The position numbers were made by a program, and so were the translations under genes. Shown here one piece after another: positions 11,579 to 23,710 of a DNA stretch of 64,000 nucleotides. The notes below the pieces were generated by a model. That model was not told where the DNA came from. It searched no databases and saw only the letters and a list, made by a program, of their open reading frames with translations. The stretch comes from Diphasiastrum complanatum (lineage: Eukaryota; Streptophyta; Lycopodiopsida; Lycopodiales; Lycopodiaceae). The number at the start of each line of letters is the position of its first letter. Position 1 is the stretch's first letter. The DNA is taken from the NCBI GenBank assembly GCA_029204225.1, contig CM055102.1:3404827-3468826 (forward strand), written 5' to 3'.

Positions 11579-13166
11579 CTAGTGATCCGTATACACTATA
11601 AATCTACTACCATACAAGTAGTGTCTCCAAGATTTAAGTGCATGGATTACTACAAATAATTCCTTTCCATAGGTAGTATAACGCAACTGAGGACTAATGA
11701 ATTTTTTTCTTTCAAATGCTAGTGGCTTATTCATTTGTAATATAATCACTCCAATTGCAATATCACTTGCGCCAATTCTCATGACATAAGGTAAGTTTGA
11801 ATTTGCAATTTGTAATACAGGAGTTGAAACAACCAAAGTTTTAAGTTTCTCAAAACACTGATTCAATTCCTCGTTCCAAACAATAGGCGCGCAAGGTTGA
11901 TTCCTCTTTTTCTTTTATTAACAATCCCTTTTGTCATATTATTGAGCGGAGCTGCTACCTTTCTGAAGAAAACTGTTAATCCGATCTAACTTGTCTCATA
12001 GTTTGCGGAATTGGCCATTCAATTACTATCTTGATTTTATCCTCGTCAATCTTGATCCCATTCACTGTGATCTTATGACCAAGATAAACCAACTCCCGCT
12101 TAAAGAATTCACACTTGGATTCTTTATCGTAGAGTAAGTCCTATCGGAGTTTCATCAAGACAATTCTCAAGTGTTCTACATGTTGCTTAAAGGTCTTATT
12201 GTAGACGAGAATATCATCTAGGAATACTACCACAAACTTCTCCAAATATGGACGAAACAAATTGTTGGAACGTTGTTGAGGCATCCGTCAACCCAAAGAG
12301 CAACTCATAATGACCAAATATAGAACGAAATCCTATCTTTTGGACATCTTTCGATTTAATTCTTATTTGATGGTACCTTGTCCTGAGATCTATCTTGGTG
12401 AAATACTGAGCTCCATCCAAGCGATCTACAAGGTCATCCATCTTGGGTAGCGTATATTTATTCTTGATAGTCACCTTATTTAACCCCTTGTAATCCACAC
12501 ATCCGGAAACCTCCATCTTGCTTCGCTTTTCAGAAGAATAGGAGCACCTCATGGTGATTTACTAGGTTGTATATGTCCCATCCTCAGATAATTTTCAATT
12601 TGATTTGAAATCTCTATCTCCTCTTTTTGAGAAAACCTATAAGGTTGTCTAGAGATAGGTTGACTTCCTGGAATTAACTCTATCCTATGGTCTACTGACC
12701 TAGATGGTGGTAAACCATGAGGTAAGTGAGATGGAAAACCATCTTTAATTTCATTTATGATTTGTTTTTTCATTGCTTATTCATGATCTAAACTTACCGA
12801 GTTAAAAATTGTTGAGAATTCACAACCATTTAGATACATATCAGGAACATCCACAACTAGAATAGCAAAAATTGAAAAAACTTCATCATGTGAATAGTCC
12901 AATGCTTCCATTTCATTAACTGTAGAAATCTCATCCGATGGATGTAGAAAATTACTGCCAAATAAAGTAACTACCTTATCACCCTCCTTGAAAGTGAGAA
13001 CAAGCTTCTCAAAATCAATAATCAGAGAAGGCAATTTACTAAATAAACATTCATATTCCAAAATTAAATCAGTACGGGCTAGGTCTAAAACATGAAAATT
13101 AACTAATTCTCTATGTCTTTGTATCATTACTGGGAGATTCGGCACTTTCACATTCCAAGTCTCCAA
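11579..13166 (-). pseudogene. Ty3/gypsy pol remnant (protease-like, RT, RNase H)
   Basis: From 13,166 downward the minus strand reads a protease-region segment (LVNFHVLDLARTDLILEYE). It is followed by the linker that precedes RT (HRIELIPGSQPISRQPYR), then RT motifs CVDYKGLNKVTIKNKYTLP and TKIDLRTRYHQIRI, and a truncated palm. The segment at 11,579-11,866 is the RNase H start, with YVMRIGASDIAIGV and Y.TYGKEL, ending in YTDH plus a stop. The FVDD-type RT active site is replaced by frameshifted sequence (about 12,214-12,240). Integrase is absent. Frame changes between blocks show the element is dead. Confidence 0.88.
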
Positions 13167-13226
13167 CTCTGCTCCTTGAAGTTTTCGACTAATATTGATT
13201 TACAATTTGCATGGGTCAAGTGAAAT

Positions 13227-13415
13227 ATGGTGTGTACAGTATGCATGTCATCCTGTTTGTTGGACGATGGCGTTTTCCAAATTTTGGATCTAGGTGTTTC
13301 GCTAGACAATACCGGAAAGCGTGTGACTAGTGTGAGACCTAACCAAAGTGGCGTATTTTGGCCACACTTGGTGGACTACCCGCTCTTGTGCTTGAAAGAG
13401 ATCGGGGGCCTAGAT
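13227..13415. repeat. Dispersed repeat copy B
   Basis: In reverse complement this matches the segment at 731-885. Shared blocks include GGTATTGTCTAGCGAAA, a CACTAGT block and a GTCCACCA block. It lies just upstream of the gypsy pol remnant on the same strand, so it may be part of that element's untranslated region. Confidence 0.6.
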
Positions 13416-13419
13416 TAGT

Positions 13420-14785
13420 ACATAATTACGAGGTGATTTTAACTTGGCATCTTCATACAACATAGTAATGACAAGTAACTCAGTTTTGCTTTCCATGATA
13501 ATGACTATCAATAACAACATGGGAATTGAGTAGTATCAACTGACTACTTATCTTTCATTCAACAATAAAAATGGGTTCTTCATACAAATCATAACACATA
13601 ATGTCCTTCAAGGCAATATTTACGACTGGAAATTGTCTCATTATCTGGTGATGCCTCATTTGCTAAATTGCCAGTAACAAGGATCTTAAATTGCCAAGAC
13701 CACCTAGAAATCTTCGAGTTCGAAGACATCAAGAAGGCCAAAACCAATGCCATTGCTGGCCAAGTCGACTATTAAATTTCATATATTATTAAGCGATCTA
13801 AATTTGTTCTCTAACCCTAACCTTAACTTACCCTGACTATGACCTTAACCCTAAATCTCTCAAACTACCTAAGAAAGAGTTACTACATTGGACTCATTGC
13901 CTACTCTTGCCTTGAAATTTTTGATTTTGCTCTGATATTTCTAGTCATATGTTTTCTATGCATTTTGACATACCTCCAATCTGTGGAACCCATGGCCAGC
14001 ATAGCTTTCCATGCCAAACATAACTTCTATGCTTAGCATAGAATTAAATATAGAATTTTTTTGTTTCTTGTTAGTTTGTTTTGGCATGTCTTGACCATAA
14101 AGGTAATATTTCAATTATCTTGCATCTCTTAGGTGTGAACTAGTATTTTAGTAGTTTCCCAAAGGAAAGCCCATCTTCCTTAATTCCTCCTGCTCCAACT
14201 TACTATGATGTAGTTTCTACTAGTTTTTCATTTGACATTAAAGTTACAACTATGTACCATGAATTGACTCCAAGTTCAATTCAAGTCAGTGAATTTTGTA
14301 CTAGTTCTTCATCTTTGTGTCTCGTGAATTCCCCAAACAGTGTACTATTCTCCCTCGGGTGAGAATTGTAGTGGTTCCGAATCAAGCAAGCACTCCGTTA
14401 CTGATTCAAGTCGGTCTACAATCCCACGTCAAGGAACTCATTCTTTAATAGGGAAAGGTAGACACAAAGAACCATTAGATCCAATGTTGTTAAATAAAAA
14501 AGATCAACATTTTCTAATGTAGAAGATATTTCTGAAAGCGCAAAGCCTTCTGGTGAAAATCAAGGAGACGATGCAGAGGACAACTTCAATATTACCATAG
14601 TCTTTAGGTGCTAACATAGCAAGTTCCTCTTATAGAGCAAAATCCAAGGGCAAAGACAAGTTTCAAAGGGATTTACAAGCAAGTCATGAAATGATGGGAC
14701 GTCAAAAACAATTGCTCGAACCTCAAGAAATTCACGTTATCTATGCTAGATCTATCCTTGCAGAACAGATGAGCTGGGTTTGGAG
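13420..14785. other. Spacer; short telomere-like run near 13,815-13,858
   Basis: The only structure noted is a degenerate run of CCCTAA/CCTTAA units. Two short open plus frames (14,340-14,522 and 14,691-14,882) are polar but match no family I know. Confidence 0.35.
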
Positions 14786-14789
14786 AAAT

Positions 14790-15830
14790 GGAAACCACAA
14801 AAGACTCAAGAATTCATTCAAAAATTCCAAAAATAACTTCACACTAGAAGGATCAAAAATATGTCTGATATCCAATATTTGAGAAATTTTCTAAAAAGAT
14901 GAGAAATAGCTTAAGGGGTTCTCTAATTCTGTAAATTATGAGATACCTAATGGGTCTGTACTAAATCTCAAAATTTCCCAAAATACCCTTCAATCAACCA
15001 ATGGCCTACTTTTCCCATATCATGAATAGGTACTCTAATTTACCATTGACAATCAGATCTTTACAGTCCTAGAATTTTCTTTTCGAAATTATTGATGTCC
15101 CAGACCACCAGCTCTTCCTTCTAGACAATCCTGAACCGCCATATCTGATAATCCATAATTCAACCTCTCCTATACCAGGTATAGGTACATATCATTATAA
15201 CCAAGCACTAAAGAATCCATAAATTTATTTCCAGATGAATAATAATCCCTTTATGAAAGGATGGTCCAACCATAAGGCTCCACACATGGATTACCGTCAC
15301 ATCTTAAATATTTCTGATTAGTAAAAACTTTATCAATCAAGGATCTTTATCCTTAAAAGAAAGCCGTTTACTGTACTAATAACTTGAATATGATCCATAT
15401 GTTAACACATTCCTTATTCATCCAACTCATATTAAAATTTACGGTCATTCTCATGGTCATACATGATATCCTACAATAATTCAATTAAATGAAATCCACT
15501 ACTATGAAATCACTCCGTAACTGGTATTATGCAACTTTCCCATACGGATTATCCAGAAATCCAAATTACATAACACAAAACTAACTCAGGTGTCCATTTT
15601 TCTTCCTCCCTTTGATTTTTTATCCCCCAAAAAAATTCAAGAATTTTTCGTAAACACATAGTAAATGATAACCAATTTTCCCTTTTCATTTTACTGGCTA
15701 TAGTATTACTCCGTCAAAAGTCGGCTAATTATAACATAACTAATGGAAGTATATAAAGTTTGGATTCCAGTATTTCTTTTACTATATTCGTCAAAAATTT
15801 GAAGCGAATAAAGAATTACTTCCATTTAAT
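14790..15830 (+). repeat. Dispersed repeat, copy 1
   Basis: This stretch is collinear with 57,845-58,760 in the same orientation. Shared blocks include CAAAATACCC, a CCCATAT(C/T) segment, TTTACAGTCCTAGAATTT, ACTGATGTCCCA-like and AACTGCC(T/A)TATCTGATA-like stretches. No coding frame was seen, so it is likely a non-coding part or LTR of a retroelement. Boundaries are approximate. Confidence 0.65.
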
Positions 15831-15839
15831 AACTATTCA

Positions 15840-16563
15840 TATACCATTAGTTCAATCGAATTCTGCCTTGACAAGTATCTTACCAAAACTTTGATTTGCC
15901 CCAATCCTCAATGATCGGCATCACCTAGAGTGCACTAACAAAATCATCAAAGTTTTCAAGGTCGAAAAGGAAAAATATAAGTATTGTTAAAACATCCTTT
16001 AAGTACATGGAGAATACATGCTCCAAAGTTAAATTATTAACAAAGATTGTATTGGAAAAATTTAATTCCCTCGAACCGAGTACCGGTTCCATGAAGAACG
16101 AATATCTTGTTGTCAATCCTAAATCTATGAACCAAGCTCATAGATGATCTGTTAGGATAGCAAAAAGTTATTTCTTCACACCAATCTCTGGGTTTTTTGT
16201 CTGGAGAATCGACGAGGATTCTCAACCGTTAGTGTGGGCAATTCCGTCAAAAATTTCCTTTTTGAAACCACGTAGATCAATGGCAGTCATAACAGATATG
16301 AGGTTCAAAAAAATTCCGGCCACATTTTTATTTACGTGTAACACCTCAAACTGGCATGTAACTACCAAAATTTTCCTCAAATAAAATCCATGCAATGACC
16401 TCATAAGACAAGGAAAAAAAATAAACACAAAAATAGACACATGTTACAAGGCATGCTAACCCTACTAAAGGAAGGTTTTTTCCTCACAAAGGGGCAAAAA
16501 AAGAGTTATAGGCCACAAAGGGAAAATCCGCCACCTCCTCTGATTCCAAAAAAGGCTTCCCAA

Positions 16564-16565
<2 letters not shown>
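15840..16565. other. Spacer without recognised genes
   Basis: Nothing recognised; AT-rich. Confidence 0.4.

Positions 16566-16568
<3 letters not shown>

Positions 16569-16610
<42 letters not shown>
16569..16610. repeat. (GA)n microsatellite
   Basis: About twenty uninterrupted GA dinucleotides. Open frames crossing it are artefacts of the repeat. Confidence 0.95.
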
Positions 16611-16613
<3 letters not shown>

Positions 16614-17188
16614 AAAGGAAATTTCAAGCAAAAACAGGAGGCTGGATCGCGCCCTCCATTTGCTCATCTGCAGCCGGAACCACACAGAATCCATCCACGC
16701 TGTCTTGCTACACACCGACTGGCAGAATTAAGTTGCAGCCATCGCTGATAGCTCCCTTATTTCTGCTGTAGCGCCCTGTGGACTCATCGACTGGTGTAGG
16801 TTCAACCACCCTGGTTTCAGGGTCACATATAGAGACAAATTTCAGAGAGATGATCTGCAGCAAGCAATAGGAAGTGCAAAAATCTGGTACAGGGCAGCGG
16901 CACTCCTGTTGTTTCAACCTCCAACATTCACTGTTCCAATTTCGGTCCAACTCAGCTTTCAACAGCTGATCATCAACCGATTCCAAACAGCTCATTCTCT
17001 TGAACAATCTTTTGCAGGACAGGAACCAACAGTCAGATCCCCTTTAAATCTATTCAAAGGTTTTAATAGTTCCTAACTAACCTGCTTTCCACACTGTTAA
17101 TCCTCTGTGATCATTTCTCTTCCCTGAAAAATCATTGACATTTATACTTTCTGATTGATTTGAACTTCGATGTTTCTCTCATTTCAAG

Positions 17189-18003
17189 ATGTCTAATTTG
17201 AGAAACCATCTCGATGATTCAAATTTGAGAGATGTGGATCGTCAAACATTGGAGGCAGTACTAGTGAGAGCTGGTTTTTCCTTAGATCATCCACTAACAG
17301 ATTTGGAAGTGGTGGCATCTATTGTTGATGATCCAGAATTCATAAGCTGCACCAACAAGGGCCAAAGAGCAGCTTTCAAAAAGATATTTCTAAAATCAAC
17401 CGAGCGCATCTGAGACATTGTTCGCATGGCACGGTGGGAAATCTCCTTCAAAATGGAGCGTCGCTGGATGGGTCTATTATCAACTTATGCACTGCACCAC
17501 TTGCTAGTCCTAGCACCCTTTATGCGTCTGACTTATATGAGCCACTCTTGGCTTTGCACCGAGATGGAGACTACATGAGTTGGAGAATTGATCATTTAAG
17601 GAATGTGACTGAAGTACTAGCAGGCAAACTTGTGGTTCAAGCGAATGGGCATGTTGAAGGAGTAACACTATATGATTGATACGGGGACCAATTGGAGAAA
17701 ATGTTTGCAGAATAACCAAAAACACATGATGTGTTTGATCCATCCTATGTTCTCATCAACTTTAATGTTCCCGTTGGAGGAGTGCTTCCTGCTTTGCCTG
17801 CCTTTCCCCCTGCCCCAGCAAATCAATGGGCAGCTCCTGTCGCTGTAGACAATCGGCCAGACTTATTTGCATTTCCTGGCGTACCTGCATCTATACAGAG
17901 GGAAAGCAGAGCTGCTTTTGTTGCTACAGTCGTAACAACTCTTCCTTTAGCTACATTCTTAGTTTTTGAATGTAATCGTGCTCCTATAGCATATGTTAGT
18001 TAA
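17189..18003 (+). pseudogene. Unrecognised decayed coding region
   Basis: An ATG at 17,189 opens 74 codons (MSNLRNHLDDSNLRDVDRQ...). Then a stop and a one-step frame change lead to 17,434-17,679 and, after two in-frame stops, 17,731-18,003. The last part contains a Pro/Ala-rich linker (LPALPAFPPAPANQWAAP) followed by a hydrophobic tail (AAFVATVVTTLPLATFLVF). Composition looks like real coding sequence about 270 codons long. It resembles the helical start of a retroelement or capsid-like protein but shows no zinc knuckle or catalytic motif. I do not recognise the family. Confidence 0.45.
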
Positions 18004-18009
18004 ACTATT

Positions 18010-18530
18010 AGGTTAACGGACATTTCATAGTCCTAGTCTGCTAAACACTTAAATAGCTAAAATGTGTTTTCTTGATGTTGTCGCCTGGACGTGGCATAAA
18101 GTAGGTTCTTGATGTACATTGATGTACAGTGCACATCTAATATATAAACACCGCTTTTTGTGATCATTTGCTGTGTACGTTGTGTGATCATTGCGTATAT
18201 GTGAGTTATGCTTTATGCCATTGCTTTATTGATTAATGTCTTTGTGTTGTCAATGCTTTATACGCTGGGATTAGTGATGTGATAGGAAGCATCATTCTAC
18301 AGCATACCCATGAGAGATGAGGAGCAGCAATCCTTTTCAGGATTCATGCGGTTTCTTGCACCGGAATCAGACCACCAAGTATTTTCATCTTGATTGTTTT
18401 GACAAGGGTTTTTTGTTATGGCATATTGAGAAATGAAGACTTTGTGCTAGAATTGCTCCTAAGAATTATCTTGATTTTGTTCATTAGCATAATGTGCAGA
18501 CTATCTGTGTTGATTGCCTTGATTCTCATT
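18010..18530. other. Spacer without recognised genes
   Basis: No motif recognised. It may hold the diverged 3' part of the copia fragment that follows on the minus strand. Confidence 0.35.
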
Positions 18531-18534
18531 GTAT

Positions 18535-18890
18535 TGACCATTGGCTATATCCCATTGTTTCTTCTTGCATTCAGGTTCCTAATGGCCTGCGATTCCACAG
18601 TAATGACAATTGCATGTCTTTCGAGTCTTATTCTGATTACCTCCTCTTCCAGAGTTTGCTTTGCCTGTGGGACCCTCTGATTGGAAGGACCTTGATGTTG
18701 ATTATGACGTGATGTTGAAGATTGATAATTATTGGAATGTCTGCCAAGGCCGTTTGAATAGTTTCCTTTGGCTTGATTGTTAAATCTGCGTGAGTTTCTT
18801 CCTTTTCCTGAAGATAGAAAAACACTTGGAGGCTCATAACTTGGGCTATAGATCTCAAAACTCAAAGCTGTCTGAGCCAGATTCAAAAGA
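18535..18890 (-). pseudogene. Ty1/copia gag remnant with zinc knuckle
   Basis: The minus strand reads an Asn/Gln/Ser-rich linker, then CHYCGIAGH, a stop and EPEC (about 18,575-18,620). The spacing is exactly C-x2-C-x4-H-x4-C, the nucleic-acid-binding zinc knuckle of gag. The stop falls inside the knuckle. The protease signature is not found downstream. The 5' part of gag is missing between here and the primer-binding site at 18,981. Confidence 0.75.
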
Positions 18891-18980
18891 ATAACCTGCT
18901 CTTGAAAATCGACCTACGAGGTCAAGGGGATGCCACAACACATGAGGGCTTAGACTCATATGGGGAAGAGGAGCACCTTT

Positions 18981-18993
18981 GGCTCTGATACCA
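18981..18993 (-). other. Primer-binding site of the minus-strand copia remnant
   Basis: GGCTCTGATACCA is the reverse complement of TGGTATCAGAGCC and lies upstream of the gag remnant at the expected side. An LTR should lie to the right of it, but its TG...CA limits are not clear. Confidence 0.75.
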
Positions 18994-19520
18994 TATAAAG
19001 AGAGACTATAGTGACACTACATTTGAAAGGCAGAAAAGAAGCATTTATACATGCTCATGAGGGTTAGGTCACTTGAGCCATATATGGTCCACTTGGGACT
19101 GTGCACTATGACAATGCAATTTAGTCCTCAAACACCCGAGAGGAGAATAACAACGGAGGAGCATGAAAGAATCATGGAGAAAGATGGCAAACAGAGGAGC
19201 TGTGCAAGTAGTTCATGGAGTAGCATCTAGTGATAGCCACATGTCTAATGAGAGGACTATCTCCAAGCAAGACAAGGACCACAAGTTGAGAGAAGATGAG
19301 GAATCAAATGAGCTAGAAGCACCAAAAGCCATAAGGGGAGTTGTGTCCAAGCAAGAAGCAATAGACTAAGAAGCTTGGGTGCGATTCCAAGGGCAGACGA
19401 GGATGCACTAATTAACAAAGGCATGAGTAAGAAGAAAAGGCCAGCAATCTACAGCAAAACAACAAGCTACATGGGGCAATAATCTTTGTAAAATTTTAAA
19501 TTCTAGAAACTAGGTGGTAG
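18994..19520. other. Possible degenerate LTR and spacer
   Basis: By position this should include the 5' LTR of the minus-strand copia remnant. I see no convincing LTR start. Confidence 0.3.
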
Positions 19521-19524
19521 GGAA

Positions 19525-19813
19525 GAGGTTTTGTTGATTTAAGCAACAAGTTCTATTTCACTCCAAGGTGTTGCTTGAGCAACAGGTTGCATGCAACACA
19601 ACATAGAGACAACCTGTTGCATGAACAACAGGTTGGTATAATACGACCTATTGCTCAAATCAAAAAAAAATTGATTTTAGCAACATGTTATATTGTGCCA
19701 ACCTATTGTTGCTCACGCCACAGGTTTTCTCTACTTTGTGTTGCATGCAACCTTTTGCTCAAGCAACACTTTGGAGTGAAACACAACTTGTTGTTTAAGT
19801 CAACAAAATCTCT
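19525..19813. repeat. Long imperfect hairpin, about 138-nt arms
   Basis: The left arm, 19,525-19,662, and right arm, 19,671-19,813, are near-perfect reverse complements separated by an A-run of about 8 nt. Matching blocks include TTTCACTCCAA(G/A)GTGTTGCTTGAGCAA and GGTTGCATGCAACACAA on the left, found inverted at 19,735-19,780. Such a fold suggests a foldback element or small-RNA precursor. Confidence 0.85.
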
Positions 19814-20127
19814 TGATTTGAGCAAGAGGCTGTGTTGCACCCCAACCTGTTGCATGCAATTGCCAGACGTTAAGATTTTAACAAATGCATATCTTGCAAC
19901 ATAGTTACCTTCAGGATCGTAAGATAATATCACAGATGTCACAACTATTCCCTCTATGTCCATGGATTTCATAAAGAATGGAACTATTGCATAATAGTAA
20001 GTAATCCATGACTATGGATGATGTAGGGCTGACAAACAGTCGAGAACATTGCTGAAGAGTGGATCACAGTAGAATGTAACCAAACTGGAAGAAAACCCAC
20101 TCGGCTGTGAACTTCAGCCACAAGCAT

Positions 20128-20978
20128 TCATTGTGCTTTCCATATACGTCCAGTAACTCTCAGCTTCAGTTCTTTTCAATCACCATCGGAGAAAAAACAG
20201 AGCCATGTTTCTTTGGATAATGAGCCCATCATGGCTATCCCTTACCTTCTTATGACTGTCACGTATACTTCTCAGAACACCTTGCCAAACCAACTTACGA
20301 CCATTGGCACCAACTTCCAGGCTATAGCTAAAGTTCTTTTCTTCATTATTATCGCCCATGAACCTTAGAAATGCCATATAGTCTGGGGCCATTCCAAGTT
20401 GAAATGCTTCAAAATGATGGCAGAAATGCTGTCCAAAACAGTTAAAGACCTGTGATCCAGAAACAACCATTATTAACAATCAACAAAGCTATGACACATA
20501 GCAGTCAATGCAGTTACACATAATAAATATCGAATCTGGATCCGTGATGCAAAAGGGCTTTTGGGCAACAGCTGGTCAAGTGCTATGAACAAGAGAAACG
20601 TACTGTTAACATCCATGTTGCATTTTCAACCTCTTGTGGATTGGACTTAACATAACGATGGTTGAAAGTGCAACCATTATGCATGTCAACTTTGTGATCA
20701 TCTCTTAAATGAGCCACCAAAGTGGCTAGATCACCAGTTACTGAGCATTCCGAACCAGCATAAGGGCAGTTATAAGGCCTGAAAACATATTAAGCTTCAT
20801 GCTCCAATTTACTGTAGTAAGGGACAACCGAGATTCTGGTATCTGCAGGGAAGCTCCAGGGACTCTGCAACTTTCTCTAATGCCAAGCATCTGATATTTC
20901 CAAGTTCATATCTGCAAGTGGGACAACGATGTGTACTCTAAGCTTGCAAGTTGAACAGAGTGTGTGGCCGTTGGGACA
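20128..20978 (-). pseudogene. SINA/SIAH-type E3 ubiquitin ligase pseudogene
   Basis: Two exons are clear. Exon 20,604-20,978 follows a TTTATTGCAG acceptor and reads CPNGHTLCSTCKLRVH, CPTCRYELGNIRCLALEKVA, then the SINA zinc finger ending HLRDDHKVDMHNG and ENATWMLT. A 154-bp GT..AG intron (20,450-20,603) leads to exon 20,128-20,449: NCFGQHFCHHFEAFQLGM, FMGDNN and DSHDGLIIQRNMALFF. Family members attach ubiquitin through a RING and bind substrates through the C-terminal TRAF-like domain. One base is missing at RVH(NR), a second frame change follows NLGCP, stop TAA occurs after EHEA, and TGA replaces the Arg codon before KELKLRVTG. The exon with the first RING cysteines is not visible upstream. 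Retained introns show a duplicated gene, not a processed copy. Confidence 0.9.
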
Positions 20979-20984
20979 CTGCAA

Positions 20985-21750
20985 TAAAGCAAAAAGAAGA
21001 TCAATCGTACCAAGCAATCTGCCAAGAGCTATTTGAAGGAATTTTCGCATGCTATCAAAAACAAAACAAGAAATCAAAAAGTAGATGCCAAATTTAGGAG
21101 CTTAGATTCACTCAAGCCTTCAAAGCTTAGCTACTTCAATCGTGTGTACATCCTGGGGTCCCCAACGACAAGGTCTTGAAGTTTGAACCATCAATTTCAT
21201 CACCGATAGCACAGACTATATGCTACAACATGTCTTCTCACATTTTCAGTATCCTACAGTAGCTGCAGGTCAATCACCTTTCCTACGTACAACAACCAAC
21301 ATACTAAGTTTCCATCACCTCTCTAAGGGTAGACTCGACAACGATGAAGGCTAGCACTAAAGCGAAACCATTAAAGCAAAATCCCTACATCCTCATCGAA
21401 AAATTGAGCGAAACCATTAAAACGAAATCCCTACTTCCTCATGAAAAACTTAAGGAGAACTTACATCTCCTTAGTTCAGCTTGCTCAAAACCTAACTAGA
21501 AAGCACAGTTCATACATTGTAGATCTTTGTTATAGTTGATTCTGCTTTGGGCACTGTAGAGACCATGCCATTTACTCACTCTTTTGGTGTAACTTTTTTC
21601 ACTCATAAGGGCATAGATAGTCAAGAAATCAATAAATGAGTTCTAAGATACAATTGTGTTACTAGACAGCCAGCTTTGGATTAGAGACAGACACATGCTG
21701 ATGATCATTGTGATATAGTAGCTGTTTTATTGTCCTACTGTGCCACGTGA
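20985..21750. other. Intron or flank of the SINA pseudogene, spacer
   Basis: I looked for the missing first SINA exon here on the minus strand and did not find an ECPVC-type block. No other feature was recognised. Confidence 0.4.
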
Positions 21751-21751
21751 A

Positions 21752-22174
21752 TGTTGTAAATTATGGTCTGAGGTTTTTATAATACAACTATTCCTTATAT
21801 GTAATAAGGAGCCCAAAATCATTAATTAAACGGCCAAATTCAAGCGTGTGAGAATGCAAACTATAAATTATCTCATCATCATTGTGAGAATCTAGAACGT
21901 CTGAGCAGAGTACGCACATCTCACCTAGAGGTGTGTTACTACTATGGGAGATAAATGTGTGAGGTTGTAAGACCCTAAAAAAGGAGATCATAGATCTCCA
22001 TCAAAGCATTGCGGTGCACCCAAAATCAAGGTATGTCCTCGCAATCCATTAATTGTACACGCATTCCACTGTGTTGCGTTGTGTTGTGTCATGTGGTAGA
22101 TAGATCCTTGTGCTGTTGTCTGTTGTCGGTAAACTCCTACTCATATGTATGCAATAGATCTTGTGTGGTTGCCA
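21752..22174 (+). mobile_element. Probable LTR followed by a PBS
   Basis: The segment starts TGTTGTAAATTATGG, carries TATA-like TTATAATAC and TTATATG boxes, and ends GTTGCCA three bases before TGGTATCAAAGC (22,178-22,189), a common PBS variant. The left limit is a guess from the TG dinucleotide. Confidence 0.5.
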
Positions 22175-22177
22175 ACC

Positions 22178-22189
22178 TGGTATCAAAGC
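22178..22189 (+). other. Primer-binding site variant
   Basis: TGGTATCAAAGC differs by one base from the usual TGGTATCAGAGC and follows the probable LTR end. Confidence 0.75.
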
Positions 22190-23710
22190 ATGTAAGCATG
22201 CCAGCTTTATGACAATTGTACTAGTGAGAGCACTAGAATTCTTATTGAGAGGAATAGACCACCTTGCTTCCCTGTTTTAGTATCACTCATGTTGCTAATT
22301 CAGACTTCTACAAATCAAAGATCGATATCTACTCTACAGATATTTGAGGGATTCATTCCTAAAGTTAGAGCGACAGAGACAAATACTTAAGAGTCAAGCA
22401 ACTATTGATTTTAAACTTGATTAGCATTCGTTTGGCATTCAGCAACTTTTTCTGATTTTTTAAAGCATCATCATCTAAGTTTCTGGTTTATGTCTCCGTC
22501 AGATTCGGTTACTCTGTATAATACTCCATCATCTAAGCACAATGCACTATCATTCATTGACCATGCATCCAATCATATATGTATGCTGCCTCATGGACCT
22601 TTCTCTCATATGCCATTTTTGAGCTATGTGCATTCCTTTCTCTCGGTCACAGCCACCTTTACAGGAGCTATTACATTGCTTTTTAACTGCAATACCTATT
22701 CCACATGCTATTCCTGGCTTCCTCGTACTTTCAAAGGTAAAACAAAAATTGATAATCATCATTGTACAAGTATATTTTAAGACTTGGACTCTGGAGCATT
22801 GGCTGTAAATTTGGACTATTGTTTCTCTGATCATCTGATGGGTGATATGGAGAAGATTTGCTTTGCAATAATATTCCATATGCACGGTCATGTGCTTTTC
22901 TGGTGGAAGACCTACAAAGGTCATGCTTTGGCAGGTGAGGTTTCTCGTATTCTTAAGTGAACCACATTCAAGAAATGTATGTTTGCTGCTCTCATCAATC
23001 CATCATCACATATCATTAATCATCACATATTTATCAATGTATTGAGTCCCATCATGTACACTAGACAGCTTTCTTTCTCAAGTACATATAAGGATTTTGG
23101 AGATTCATACGCTTTCCTGGATAATCCTTCAGCATAATTACTTGTGCTATTCAACAATGGTCTGCATGAACCCTTACGAGAGAATATCATTGGTCTTCAG
23201 CCACAGTTTGCAAAATGCCATATTCCTGGCAAGTTGCACATTCCTCAAACTATTCCACCTATGCGCCATTCCCTTGAGACCACTTTCCTCTTGTGCTACC
23301 ACAGCTGTTGCTTGCTATCCCTTGCCCAGGTCATCCATGTGGTTCGACCTTCTGCTCTTTCATGGTAGTGTCCTGCAACACTCCCTTCTATAACCTCTGC
23401 CACATCGTAGTTTCCCCCACAAGAAATAGTTGAGCTTTGTTTTAAAAGCTCTAAATCACCACATCATCAATTTCTGATGCATGGTAGAACAACAGCTTTT
23501 TGGCAAATAGGAAGTTTGTATACGTGCAGAAGATCTTAGATTTTTTGTCTACTGACATTAGGCTTTGATTCAACCAAATTTGCACCCACTGGTGATTGGC
23601 CTAGACCAACCATCACCTCACCAGTTCCTTGCTCTAGAAACAAGTCATTGTTCCTTTGCAACAACTCAGCCCAGGAACCTTAAGATGAACTTCTGAACCT
23701 GAAACTTGTT

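Noticed and set aside
13810-13860. Telomere-like CCCTAA/CCTTAA run
   Set aside because: Only a few degenerate units, not the CCCTAAA array of most plants. Too short to call an interstitial telomere.
16506-16731. Open frames on both strands across the GA repeat
   Set aside because: They are produced by the dinucleotide repeat (Arg/Glu or Leu/Ser runs) and have no other coding signal.
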